From positions 1 through 64,000 of IMG/VR virus record IMGVR_UViG_3300035181_002074: a DNA stretch of 64,000 bases. The stretch is one strand, 5' to 3'. Under the pieces are notes generated by a model. The model did no database searches. It worked only from the letters and a program-made list of their open reading frames with translations, and had not been told where the DNA came from. Of the stretch, positions 31,012 to 36,677 are shown piece by piece; the stretch's first letter is position 1, and the number at the start of each line of letters is the position of its first letter. The stretch is from a virus. Made by a program: the position numbers and the translations under genes.

Positions 31012-31169
31012 TCAATCACCATCACATTATAGATCTTATTATGCAAGTCATACAAATTGATCGGCAAATTATAATATCCCTGATATTTAAAGATCGTCCA
31101 CCAACCACCTTGCTCGCAGTAAACATCGTCTTGCCTGTTAAATAGTATCACACGGTAATTCTTATACAT
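31008..31169 (-). CDS. micro-gene, array IV (53 aa)
   Basis: MYKNYRVILFNRQDDVYCEQ, GGWWTIFKY, C-terminal strand NKIYNVMVIE. Confidence 0.7.
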   Translation of the reverse strand: MYKNYRVILFNRQDDVYCEQGGWWTIFKYQGYYNLPINLYDLHNKIYNVMVIE

Positions 31170-31317
31170 ATTCTATCTCTATCAACCATGCGTTCTCGGC
31201 GTCATCTACGAACCATAATAGATCTTGCGTATATCGGTGCAAATTCTCTGCATCGATGATATACCTTAACCTACTTATGCTCACGTAATCTGGGTAATCC
31301 ACAATCCTAAATATCAT
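31162..31317 (-). CDS. micro-gene, array IV (51 aa)
   Basis: MIFRIVDYPDYVSISRLRYI at the start, C-terminal strand NAWLIEIEYV. Confidence 0.7.
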   Translation of the reverse strand: MIFRIVDYPDYVSISRLRYIIDAENLHRYTQDLLWFVDDAENAWLIEIEYV

Positions 31318-31492
31318 AATCCACCATCACATAGTAAGCTTTCTGGACTGGAAATTGCTCCATGAATATTGCTGGCGAGAAGAAATCAGCGAACACGACA
31401 GTATCCCCGCTTTGCCTATAACGAGAGGATACGATTGATACGCTAGCATCAAATAAGGCAACTCGGTAAGCTTGTTTTGGATATGACTTCAT
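31307..31492 (-). CDS. micro-gene, array IV (61 aa)
   Basis: MKSYPKQAYRVALFDASVSI at the start, C-terminal strand KAYYVMVDYDI. One of the few members above 60 residues. Confidence 0.7.
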   Translation of the reverse strand: MKSYPKQAYRVALFDASVSIVSSRYRQSGDTVVFADFFSPAIFMEQFPVQKAYYVMVDYDI

Positions 31493-31647
31493 AAAATTTT
31501 AACCTCGAAATAGCGGCTAGTGGGGATAACACCTTGTGTAAACAGGCTATAAGTTTTACCAATGCCTTGTGACCCGAAGTCAATTAGCCGGTACCCTTTT
31601 TCTCGTTTGTACTTTTTCGCTTTAAAGATGATGTAATAAAATCTCAT
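31489..31647 (-). CDS. micro-gene, array IV (52 aa)
   Basis: MRFYYIIFKAKKYKREKGYR at the start, C-terminal strand RYFEVKIL. Unusually basic. Confidence 0.65.
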   Translation of the reverse strand: MRFYYIIFKAKKYKREKGYRLIDFGSQGIGKTYSLFTQGVIPTSRYFEVKIL

Positions 31648-31802
31648 CCCAGCCCCCGAATCAAATAAACCTTCTCTGCGTCGGCTTTTAATAAATATTC
31701 TTGTCTAACGTGATAATCATACGACTGATGGATACGCAGTTCATTTGTAATTATGCACCAGTATACAGTAACGTAGCTCTCAGGAACAAAGAAGTCTATC
31801 AT
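31644..31802 (-). CDS. micro-gene, array IV (52 aa)
   Basis: MIDFFVPESYVTVYWCIITN at the start, C-terminal strand EKVYLIRGLG. Confidence 0.65.
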   Translation of the reverse strand: MIDFFVPESYVTVYWCIITNELRIHQSYDYHVRQEYLLKADAEKVYLIRGLG

Positions 31803-31960
31803 CCGACCACCTCTATGGTAAATATCCTGCGCCCGTGTCCAGATTTTCCACTCAAAATAATCTCAGGGTTAATAAAAAAAGAAGCATACCGTGCAATAGC
31901 AATAGTATATGAGGCGCTCGCGTAGATTAAAATGCGGTAGACTACCCGATTAGGCTTCAT
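31799..31960 (-). CDS. micro-gene, array IV (53 aa)
   Basis: MKPNRVVYRILIYASASYTI at the start, C-terminal strand RRIFTIEVVG. Confidence 0.7.
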   Translation of the reverse strand: MKPNRVVYRILIYASASYTIAIARYASFFINPEIILSGKSGHGRRIFTIEVVG

Positions 31961-32127
31961 AAGATATGTACCGCAATGATTTTGGCTACCTTATAATGTT
32001 TAGAGCCCCAATGAATGGAAATAGCATTCTCCAGTATATCCTCTGATGTATGCAAAACATATTTCCCCGTCGTGAAAGATATAATCCTGAAAGTCTTAAT
32101 CTGATGGCATTTATACGGTTTAATCAT
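31957..32127 (-). CDS. micro-gene, array IV (56 aa)
   Basis: MIKPYKCHQIKTFRIISFTT at the start, C-terminal strand AKIIAVHIL. The ATGATTAA start lies in the end of the membrane-protein gene upstream. Confidence 0.65.
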   Translation of the reverse strand: MIKPYKCHQIKTFRIISFTTGKYVLHTSEDILENAISIHWGSKHYKVAKIIAVHIL

Positions 32128-32314
32128 GCTTATTCAACAGGGAATTCATTTTACCTGTTACGTAAGTATATGAATCAATCACTCCAACTACGTATCCGTA
32201 AACATACCAAAACACGCCCATGAAAGCTAGCTTACTGGCAATAGTCCAATCCGTTTCTTGTAGGAAGGTTAACGTAGCCCATGCACATATCAATGTTATT
32301 ATTATTCTTATCAT
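32120..32314 (-). CDS. small membrane protein
   Basis: 64 residues, two hydrophobic segments (MIRIIITLICAWATLTF and ASKLAFMGVFWYVYGYVVGV). Start at 32314, one base after the stop of the coiled-coil gene; a longer frame up to 32359 would overlap that gene. Not a micro-gene family member. Unknown function. Confidence 0.65.
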   Translation of the reverse strand: MIRIIITLICAWATLTFLQETDWTIASKLAFMGVFWYVYGYVVGVIDSYTYVTGKMNSLLNKHD

Positions 32315-32315
32315 A

Positions 32316-32639
32316 TTATTCCTTAGCCTCTTTGGCCGCTTTCTTTGCTGCTTTTTCAAGCTTAGCGTTTTCTTTCTCGATATCTTCTTGGGTTTGGAGT
32401 ACGGATTCGAAACGTTTCACACCGGCTGGCCTAAAAACTGTATTTTTCTCGGAGAAGTTATCCACGATGGACACGAAACGTGGGGTCGCTTCGTCAGTTG
32501 CGAATTTCTTATTACCAAAATACCCACATTGGGTAAATTCCACCGTCAAGGCATCAAGTTCTTCGTACAGAGGTTTTACAGCCTCAAGTTGGTCTTTGAT
32601 CTGAGCGATACGATTAACGATTTCATTTATACGTGACAT
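32316..32639 (-). CDS. coiled-coil protein heading array IV
   Basis: 107 residues. N-terminal heptad pattern (INEIVNRIAQIKDQLEAVKP), a central globular part with one Cys, and a highly charged C-terminal helix (NAKLEKAAKKAAKEAKE). It has a full promoter and an AAGGAG ribosome site, so it is the first gene of the transcript that continues into array IV. Function unknown. Confidence 0.7.
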   Translation of the reverse strand: MSRINEIVNRIAQIKDQLEAVKPLYEELDALTVEFTQCGYFGNKKFATDEATPRFVSIVDNFSEKNTVFRPAGVKRFESVLQTQEDIEKENAKLEKAAKKAAKEAKE

Positions 32640-32651
32640 AATAAGTCTCCT

Positions 32652-32828
32652 TTAATTAGCATACCATTCTTTTTGATCCGAGTCAAGTACTATTTCAAAT
32701 CGTCGATGTTGTTGATGTTTATAGTAATTACACATGACCGTATAATACAGCTCTTCATGGTTATCAACGATTCTGATTTCATTACCATATCTGGGGATGT
32801 TAAAGAATATGCTGTACCTAGTCCTCAT
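32652..32828 (-). CDS. micro-gene, array V (58 aa)
   Basis: MRTRYSIFFNIPRYGNEIRI at the start, closing strand RFEIVLDSDQKEWYAN. The last 14 codons carry the -35 and -10 boxes of the promoter for the coiled-coil gene. Confidence 0.65.
   Translation of the reverse strand: MRTRYSIFFNIPRYGNEIRIVDNHEELYYTVMCNYYKHQQHRRFEIVLDSDQKEWYAN
32658..32686 (-). promoter_or_regulatory. early promoter for array IV, inside a micro-gene
   Basis: TTGACT-N17-TATGCT with TGG before the -10 box, then an 18-base leader with AAGGAG before the ATG at 32639. Confidence 0.65.
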
Positions 32829-32964
32829 ATCGGATCTCGATTTGATAGTGTCTTGGATAATCCATAAATGTTTGCCATATTACGTAGAAAGATGAGTTGC
32901 TAGCCCTGATTACATATTTTTCTTTATAACGATATGCGATGGTGTATTCGTGGATTTGTTTCAT
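32818..32964 (-). CDS. micro-gene, array V (48 aa)
   Basis: MKQIHEYTIAYRYKEKYVIR at the start, C-terminal strand HYQIEIRYED. Confidence 0.7.
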   Translation of the reverse strand: MKQIHEYTIAYRYKEKYVIRASNSSFYVIWQTFMDYPRHYQIEIRYED

Positions 32965-33098
32965 TCGATTGTTACCACAAATCGTACATCATATGTTGCC
33001 CATCGCTTTAATAAGTCAAGCCAACCATCACTATTATCCCATATATGGACTCCTTGACGATCATCAATATTGATTACATACATTGTAGGTTGATTCAT
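32961..33098 (-). CDS. micro-gene, array V (45 aa)
   Basis: MNQPTMYVINIDDRQGVHIW at the start, C-terminal strand VRFVVTIE. Confidence 0.65.
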   Translation of the reverse strand: MNQPTMYVINIDDRQGVHIWDNSDGWLDLLKRWATYDVRFVVTIE

Positions 33099-33229
33099 AA
33101 GATATTAATCTGATAATGGTGATCACTGTTATTAAAGAGTTTCCAGATGACGTACATGTCTTCATTATCGTGACCTATCATGTAATTTAAAGTTAATAAA
33201 AGGATGGTGTATTCTTTTGGTGGCTTCAT
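33095..33229 (-). CDS. micro-gene, array V (44 aa)
   Basis: MKPPKEYTILLLTLNYMIGH at the start, DMYVIWKLF, C-terminal strand HYQINIL. Related to the gene at 32818 (EYTI ... YVI ... HYQI). Confidence 0.7.
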   Translation of the reverse strand: MKPPKEYTILLLTLNYMIGHDNEDMYVIWKLFNNSDHHYQINIL

Positions 33230-33378
33230 AAAAAATCAATCTGCCACATTTTATCAATCTTTCCTTGGACAAGGTCGATGTGCGCAGCGACCCAGTGTAA
33301 ATAATGTTCCAAGGCACTAATGTTCCAAGGCAATTTAGACCAAGGCGACTTATTATAAATACGATATGACCTAATCAT
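33226..33378 (-). CDS. micro-gene, array V (50 aa)
   Basis: MIRSYRIYNKSPWSKLPWNI at the start, C-terminal strand KMWQIDFL. Confidence 0.65.
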   Translation of the reverse strand: MIRSYRIYNKSPWSKLPWNISALEHYLHWVAAHIDLVQGKIDKMWQIDFL

Positions 33379-33556
33379 TGATGGTGACCTCATAAATTTT
33401 GGTGCTAACTAAATGCAGAACTATGCTTCTATTAAACTCCACCCCTACTCCAGCTACATTCGTTTTGATGCTGCTCCATCTGGCACTGACTTTGCCACTT
33501 AGTATTGTCCATCTCGCTCCAATGCGTAAATAAATGCGGAATGATCTTTTATTCAT
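33371..33556 (-). CDS. micro-gene, array V (61 aa)
   Basis: MNKRSFRIYLRIGARWTILS at the start, C-terminal strand STKIYEVTIND. Confidence 0.7.
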   Translation of the reverse strand: MNKRSFRIYLRIGARWTILSGKVSARWSSIKTNVAGVGVEFNRSIVLHLVSTKIYEVTIND

Positions 33557-33743
33557 ACCACTCCACTTGCCAAACGATATACGGCGCGTCAGAAAGCTGC
33601 AAGCTATCTACCATAACATCATGAGACCCGCGAATAAATCCACCCATAAATATGGGGGATATGCTGTAGTATTTATGATTATATGTATGTACGATATGCC
33701 CACGAATGCGAACTGCACGTAGGTCTTGGTCATTCAAGCTCAT
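33549..33743 (-). CDS. micro-gene, array V (64 aa)
   Basis: MSLNDQDLRAVRIRGHIVHT at the start, C-terminal strand YIVWQVEWYE. Paralogue of the gene at 33872, which shares RAVRIR and IWQVEWYE. Confidence 0.7.
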   Translation of the reverse strand: MSLNDQDLRAVRIRGHIVHTYNHKYYSISPIFMGGFIRGSHDVMVDSLQLSDAPYIVWQVEWYE

Positions 33744-33879
33744 CGACAATTACCTCCCAGAACTTGCGGTTATGTGAATGTACTTTGAATACAATTTCGG
33801 GGTTCATCCGATATACTCCACTGATTGACCAAATAGCCCAAGACACATTGTTTGTGATAACACGATAAGATCTACTCAT
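33730..33879 (-). CDS. micro-gene, array V (49 aa)
   Basis: MSRSYRVITNNVSWAIWSIS at the start, C-terminal strand KFWEVIVDELE. Lies between the two paralogues at 33549 and 33872 but is not itself a copy of them. Confidence 0.7.
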   Translation of the reverse strand: MSRSYRVITNNVSWAIWSISGVYRMNPEIVFKVHSHNRKFWEVIVDELE

Positions 33880-34042
33880 ACCATTCCACCTGCCAAATTC
33901 TAATCATAGGTTTATATAAGCAATCTGTCAACCTCATATGGCCAGTCCCAGAGAACTTGGTATATATTGACGACATGAAAAACTTGGTTCTCTTGTGTCT
34001 TTTATATTCCCTGATCCTTACTGCCCGTGTGTTTTTACTCAT
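33872..34042 (-). CDS. micro-gene, array V (56 aa)
   Basis: MSKNTRAVRIREYKRHKRTK at the start, C-terminal strand RIWQVEWYE. Strongly basic first half. Confidence 0.7.
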   Translation of the reverse strand: MSKNTRAVRIREYKRHKRTKFFMSSIYTKFSGTGHMRLTDCLYKPMIRIWQVEWYE

Positions 34043-34205
34043 AAGTTATACCATAGATCGTTTGAACATTTTCAGAGCCTATTATAATATTTTTTTCGCG
34101 GAAAACCCCTAGCATGCTGTTGATCATATCATACTCCTTACCCCAAACACCAGATACTTGCACTAATGAATCGCTCACATATATTAAATATCCTTGCTTA
34201 TTCAT
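34035..34205 (-). CDS. micro-gene, array V (56 aa)
   Basis: MNKQGYLIYVSDSLVQVSGV at the start, C-terminal strand QTIYGITYE. Confidence 0.65.
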   Translation of the reverse strand: MNKQGYLIYVSDSLVQVSGVWGKEYDMINSMLGVFREKNIIIGSENVQTIYGITYE

Positions 34206-34359
34206 TAACAATCTCGATTTCGTAGCCTCTATATATCCAATCAGATTTAAGTACGTGCGACTGCCTAATAATAAATGGATCTGGGTACCAGCCTTGGTAT
34301 ATTATTACCATGTTATCCGTAACGCTCATCATGTCGTAAATTCGCAAAACTTTATACAT
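34198..34359 (-). CDS. micro-gene, array V (53 aa)
   Basis: MYKVLRIYDMMSVTDNMVII at the start, C-terminal strand GYEIEIVNE. Confidence 0.65.
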   Translation of the reverse strand: MYKVLRIYDMMSVTDNMVIIYQGWYPDPFIIRQSHVLKSDWIYRGYEIEIVNE

Positions 34360-34531
34360 ATTTTACTACCCAAATCTTTGTGATGAGTTGGCCGTTAAAA
34401 GTTAAAGGCACATATATATTGTTTAATTCTCTCACCCATAATACACCGATATCGCTGGTACCACTCCATGCAATGATTCCATGACTCTTAGCGCAGTTAT
34501 TAATGATGTATTGGGTAACTGGTTTATTCAT
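34352..34531 (-). CDS. micro-gene, array V (59 aa)
   Basis: MNKPVTQYIINNCAKSHGII at the start, C-terminal strand TKIWVVKYV. Confidence 0.65.
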   Translation of the reverse strand: MNKPVTQYIINNCAKSHGIIAWSGTSDIGVLWVRELNNIYVPLTFNGQLITKIWVVKYV

Positions 34532-34667
34532 AAGTAAACTCGTATAGTTTCCGAAACGTACTACCTAAGTGAATTGCCCTGTAATTTGCTATTGCGTCAA
34601 AATACCAGCCGAATCCCCATTCTCCATTGCGATAGATAATAACACCATGTGGCAACCTGTTACCCAT
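34524..34667 (-). CDS. micro-gene, array V (47 aa)
   Basis: MGNRLPHGVIIYRNGEWGFG at the start, C-terminal strand RKLYEFTYE. Confidence 0.7.
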   Translation of the reverse strand: MGNRLPHGVIIYRNGEWGFGWYFDAIANYRAIHLGSTFRKLYEFTYE

Positions 34668-34812
34668 AAGTTACCTCGACAGTGAAAATCTTGGTGTGGC
34701 GGGGTGACATTCTAGTTTCATCACCGAGATAAGCGAATTTACCTTCTTCGTCTAACGCGTAGATTTCGTAAGCACGATTCTTGTATAGGTATATGCGGGT
34801 AGATTTAATCAT
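34660..34812 (-). CDS. micro-gene, array V (50 aa)
   Basis: MIKSTRIYLYKNRAYEIYAL at the start, C-terminal strand TKIFTVEVTYG. The ATGATTAA overlap with the upstream gene decides the start against the more upstream ATG at 34842. Confidence 0.7.
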   Translation of the reverse strand: MIKSTRIYLYKNRAYEIYALDEEGKFAYLGDETRMSPRHTKIFTVEVTYG

Positions 34813-34951
34813 ATCGCACCACATAGATCTTGATTCGATCATTCGCAGCTATGCTAAATACAGAGCCATCATATATATAACTGTGATATATTGTATACTC
34901 ATTACGACTTATCATCACACGATACTCGAAAGATGGTGGAATTTTATTCAA
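34805..34951 (-). CDS. micro-gene, array V, TTG start (48 aa)
   Basis: TTG in the stop region of the upstream gene (TTTGAATAA). FEYRVMISRNEYTIYHSY and C-terminal strand IKIYVVRYD fit the family only if this upstream start is used; the ATG at 34915 would remove the first strand. Confidence 0.55.
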   Translation of the reverse strand: MNKIPPSFEYRVMISRNEYTIYHSYIYDGSVFSIAANDRIKIYVVRYD

Positions 34952-35108
34952 AGGTCACCGTCCATATACACTGAACCGGCAAACCTTTGGAAGTCAAAGG
35001 CTGTTTTATGAACGTATCAACCATGGACGCAGCTATTTCTGGGTATCCATCCCAGTGTTTGGCAGCATAGCCCGTGCCATTTGTATATACCATGTATGAT
35101 TTATTCAT
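34944..35108 (-). CDS. micro-gene, array V (54 aa)
   Basis: MNKSYMVYTNGTGYAAKHWD at the start, C-terminal strand QCIWTVTFE. Confidence 0.65.
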   Translation of the reverse strand: MNKSYMVYTNGTGYAAKHWDGYPEIAASMVDTFIKQPLTSKGLPVQCIWTVTFE

Positions 35109-35181
35109 ATTCTATCCTGTACCCGCGAGTTACATACGTATTAGTGAAATAATTGATGCTATAATAAAACATTCTATTCAT
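35101..35181 (-). CDS. micro-gene, array V, short (26 aa)
   Basis: MNRMFYYSINYFTNTYVTRG followed by YRIEYE: the first and last strand without a middle, possibly a deletion derivative. Confidence 0.5.
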   Translation of the reverse strand: MNRMFYYSINYFTNTYVTRGYRIEYE

Positions 35182-35300
35182 TGAATAGTGGCCACTGCTT
35201 TTAATCCATATATCTTGCCAGAATCTAGTGTCCACAGCAACCACGGAAAGCCCAACAAAAAGCGACTGCCATCCCAATATTCATGACGGCAGATGGCCAA
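35178..35300 (-). CDS. candidate micro-gene, array V, TTG start (40 aa)
   Basis: AICRHEYWDGSRFLLGF near the start and GKIYGLKAVATIQ at the end. It overlaps the Cys-rich gene upstream by 76 bases in another frame and needs a TTG start, so the call is weak. Confidence 0.35.
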   Translation of the reverse strand: MAICRHEYWDGSRFLLGFPWLLWTLDSGKIYGLKAVATIQ

Positions 35301-35395
35301 TTAGTTGGTGGCTCAGGTTTATCATTTTGGCAGGTATCACATTCGCAGTCACAACCATGGCAATTTTTCACACAATCACATTCTTGTTCACCCAT
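35225..35395 (-). CDS. Cys-rich mini-protein heading array V
   Basis: 56 residues. Seven Cys in the first 27 residues in C-x-C, C-x2-C and C-x-C-x-C-x2-C spacing (MGEQECDCVKNCHGCDCECD), likely a metal site, then a Pro-rich linker and a hydrophobic Cys-containing end (MNIGMAVAFCWAF). First gene behind the promoter 35405-35433; the leader is about three bases long. Confidence 0.55.
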   Translation of the reverse strand: MGEQECDCVKNCHGCDCECDTCQNDKPEPPTNWPSAVMNIGMAVAFCWAFRGCCGH

Positions 35396-35404
35396 AATCT
35401 CTAA

Positions 35405-35433
35405 ACTATACCACTAAACCAGATCTAAGTCAA
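35405..35433 (-). promoter_or_regulatory. early promoter for array V
   Basis: TTGACT-N17-TATAGT with TGG before the -10 box. One base separates its -35 box from the plus-strand late motif at 35435, so the two promoters are back to back. Confidence 0.6.
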
Positions 35434-35434
35434 G

Positions 35435-35445
35435 CCTAATATTTT
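35435..35445 (+). promoter_or_regulatory. late promoter-like motif CCTAATATTTT
   Basis: Seven bases before the ATG at 35453, the shortest distance seen, so the late transcript would also be nearly leaderless here. Confidence 0.5.
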
Positions 35446-35452
35446 GCATTAG

Positions 35453-36100
35453 ATGGCAACCACCAAACAAGACATTATCATTATTGGTAAGGGGGCGATG
35501 AACTCAAATGCATCGTCTGCCCAGATATTTGCCAGCAAAAGCGCTGTCAGTTTTTGGGATACCGCAATTACTTACAACATTGAAACATGTGTTGAATATT
35601 CAGGTAACATCTGGAGATCATTAACTAATTCAAACATAGCTAACAATCCAGCTTCTTCCCCAACCCAATGGGAATTAATCCTAAAAAACACCAAAGACGG
35701 TGATGCCTGTTTCGTTATCAATGGGGCATCTTCTGATCTAATGATGCGCGTCAATTCAATCTGGGAGACTTTGGGCAATAAACCTTACATCATTAGCCTA
35801 AACGATAACCAAGTTTCGCCTACTTCCGCTTTTACTTATTTGGGCACAGCATTCCCATATGCCCAAATCGAGCTAAGAATCAGACGCAATAACTCTTATT
35901 CTTCAGCGTTTAAGAAGACTTACGAGGTTTTAAATGATGGAACTACTGATTTACAATTTTCTGCTGACGGGGTTAGCATTGGTGCTGATACTGGGGTGGT
36001 CATAACCCCTTCAATTACCGCTGGAACGGTATCTTTTGATTACACCAGCACTAACTTATCACAAGCAATTTCACTCGAATATACATTGCGTGGGTTTTAA
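35453..36100 (+). CDS. tail-fibre accessory protein with carbohydrate-binding-like module
   Basis: 215 residues. About 28-75 form a carbohydrate-binding-like module of the CBM5/12 type: SFWDTAITYNIETCVEYSG, IWRSLTNSN and a closing SPTQWEL with the conserved aromatic positions. The C-terminal 80 residues are strand-rich and end SLEYTLRGF. It opens the fibre block. The HNH gene starts two bases after its stop. Confidence 0.6.
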   Translation: MATTKQDIIIIGKGAMNSNASSAQIFASKSAVSFWDTAITYNIETCVEYSGNIWRSLTNSNIANNPASSPTQWELILKNTKDGDACFVINGASSDLMMRVNSIWETLGNKPYIISLNDNQVSPTSAFTYLGTAFPYAQIELRIRRNNSYSSAFKKTYEVLNDGTTDLQFSADGVSIGADTGVVITPSITAGTVSFDYTSTNLSQAISLEYTLRGF

Positions 36101-36101
36101 T

Positions 36102-36677
36102 ATGAAACAATGTAATACTTGCAATTTAACTAAAAACCTAGATTCTTTTCATAAAAATAAGAATTGCCTTGACGGTCGTCAATATAAGTGTAAACTATGC
36201 GTCAATACATATCTGAAAGCGTATTATTCCCAAAACAAGGAACAAGTAAAAGAAAAAGTTAATAATTACCGTCAAAATAACCCCACTAAGATTTCGGCAA
36301 GGAAAAAGTTATATCGTCAAAACAATATGCAAAAAGTAAAATCTGGTTTGCATAATTGGTATATGAATAATAAATCGAAATCTGCCGAAACTACAAAAGC
36401 ATATAACAAGGCGCATCCAGCACAGGCTTTGGCGCGATGTAATAAAAGACGAGCATCTAGGCTAAATGCTATACCTAGATGGCTAACCAAAGAAGATTTA
36501 TTAAAAATTAAGGAATTTTACATAGAGGCCAAACGACTAGAGTTATTGACTGGGGGTAAATACCATGTAGATCATATTATCCCACTTCAAGGTGAGGCGG
36601 TTCGTGGGCTACATGTACCTTGGAATTTACAAGTTATTCCTGCCTACCAAAATATAATAAAAGGGAACAAGATTTAA
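36102..36677 (+). CDS. HNH homing-type endonuclease
   Basis: 191 residues. Zinc ribbon at the start (MKQCNTCNLTKNLDSFHKNK ... CKLC), a long basic helical linker (residues about 40-125), and an HNH core near 165-190: YHVDHIIPLQGEAVRGLHV and WNLQVIPAYQNIIKGNKI with the His-Asp, Asn and final Asn positions. Free-standing nucleases of this type cut fibre or intergenic loci of related phages. It lies between two fibre genes, two bases after one stop and overlapping the next start (TAATG), with more A-rich codon use than its neighbours, consistent with insertion. The longer frame from 36036 would overlap the upstream gene; 36102 is chosen. Confidence 0.8.
   Translation: MKQCNTCNLTKNLDSFHKNKNCLDGRQYKCKLCVNTYLKAYYSQNKEQVKEKVNNYRQNNPTKISARKKLYRQNNMQKVKSGLHNWYMNNKSKSAETTKAYNKAHPAQALARCNKRRASRLNAIPRWLTKEDLLKIKEFYIEAKRLELLTGGKYHVDHIIPLQGEAVRGLHVPWNLQVIPAYQNIIKGNKI

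Noticed and set aside
29111-35300. CRISPR-like array
   Set aside because: Regular spacing comes from overlapping start and stop codons of about 8 bases; there is no repeated element of 20 or more bases and no cas gene.
29111-35300. Region of gene decay (pseudogenes)
   Set aside because: Decayed DNA would not keep dozens of start/stop overlaps in alternating frames together with common end motifs.
29111-35300. Diversity-generating retroelement or shufflon
   Set aside because: No reverse transcriptase, recombinase, template repeat or inverted recombination sites seen in the window.
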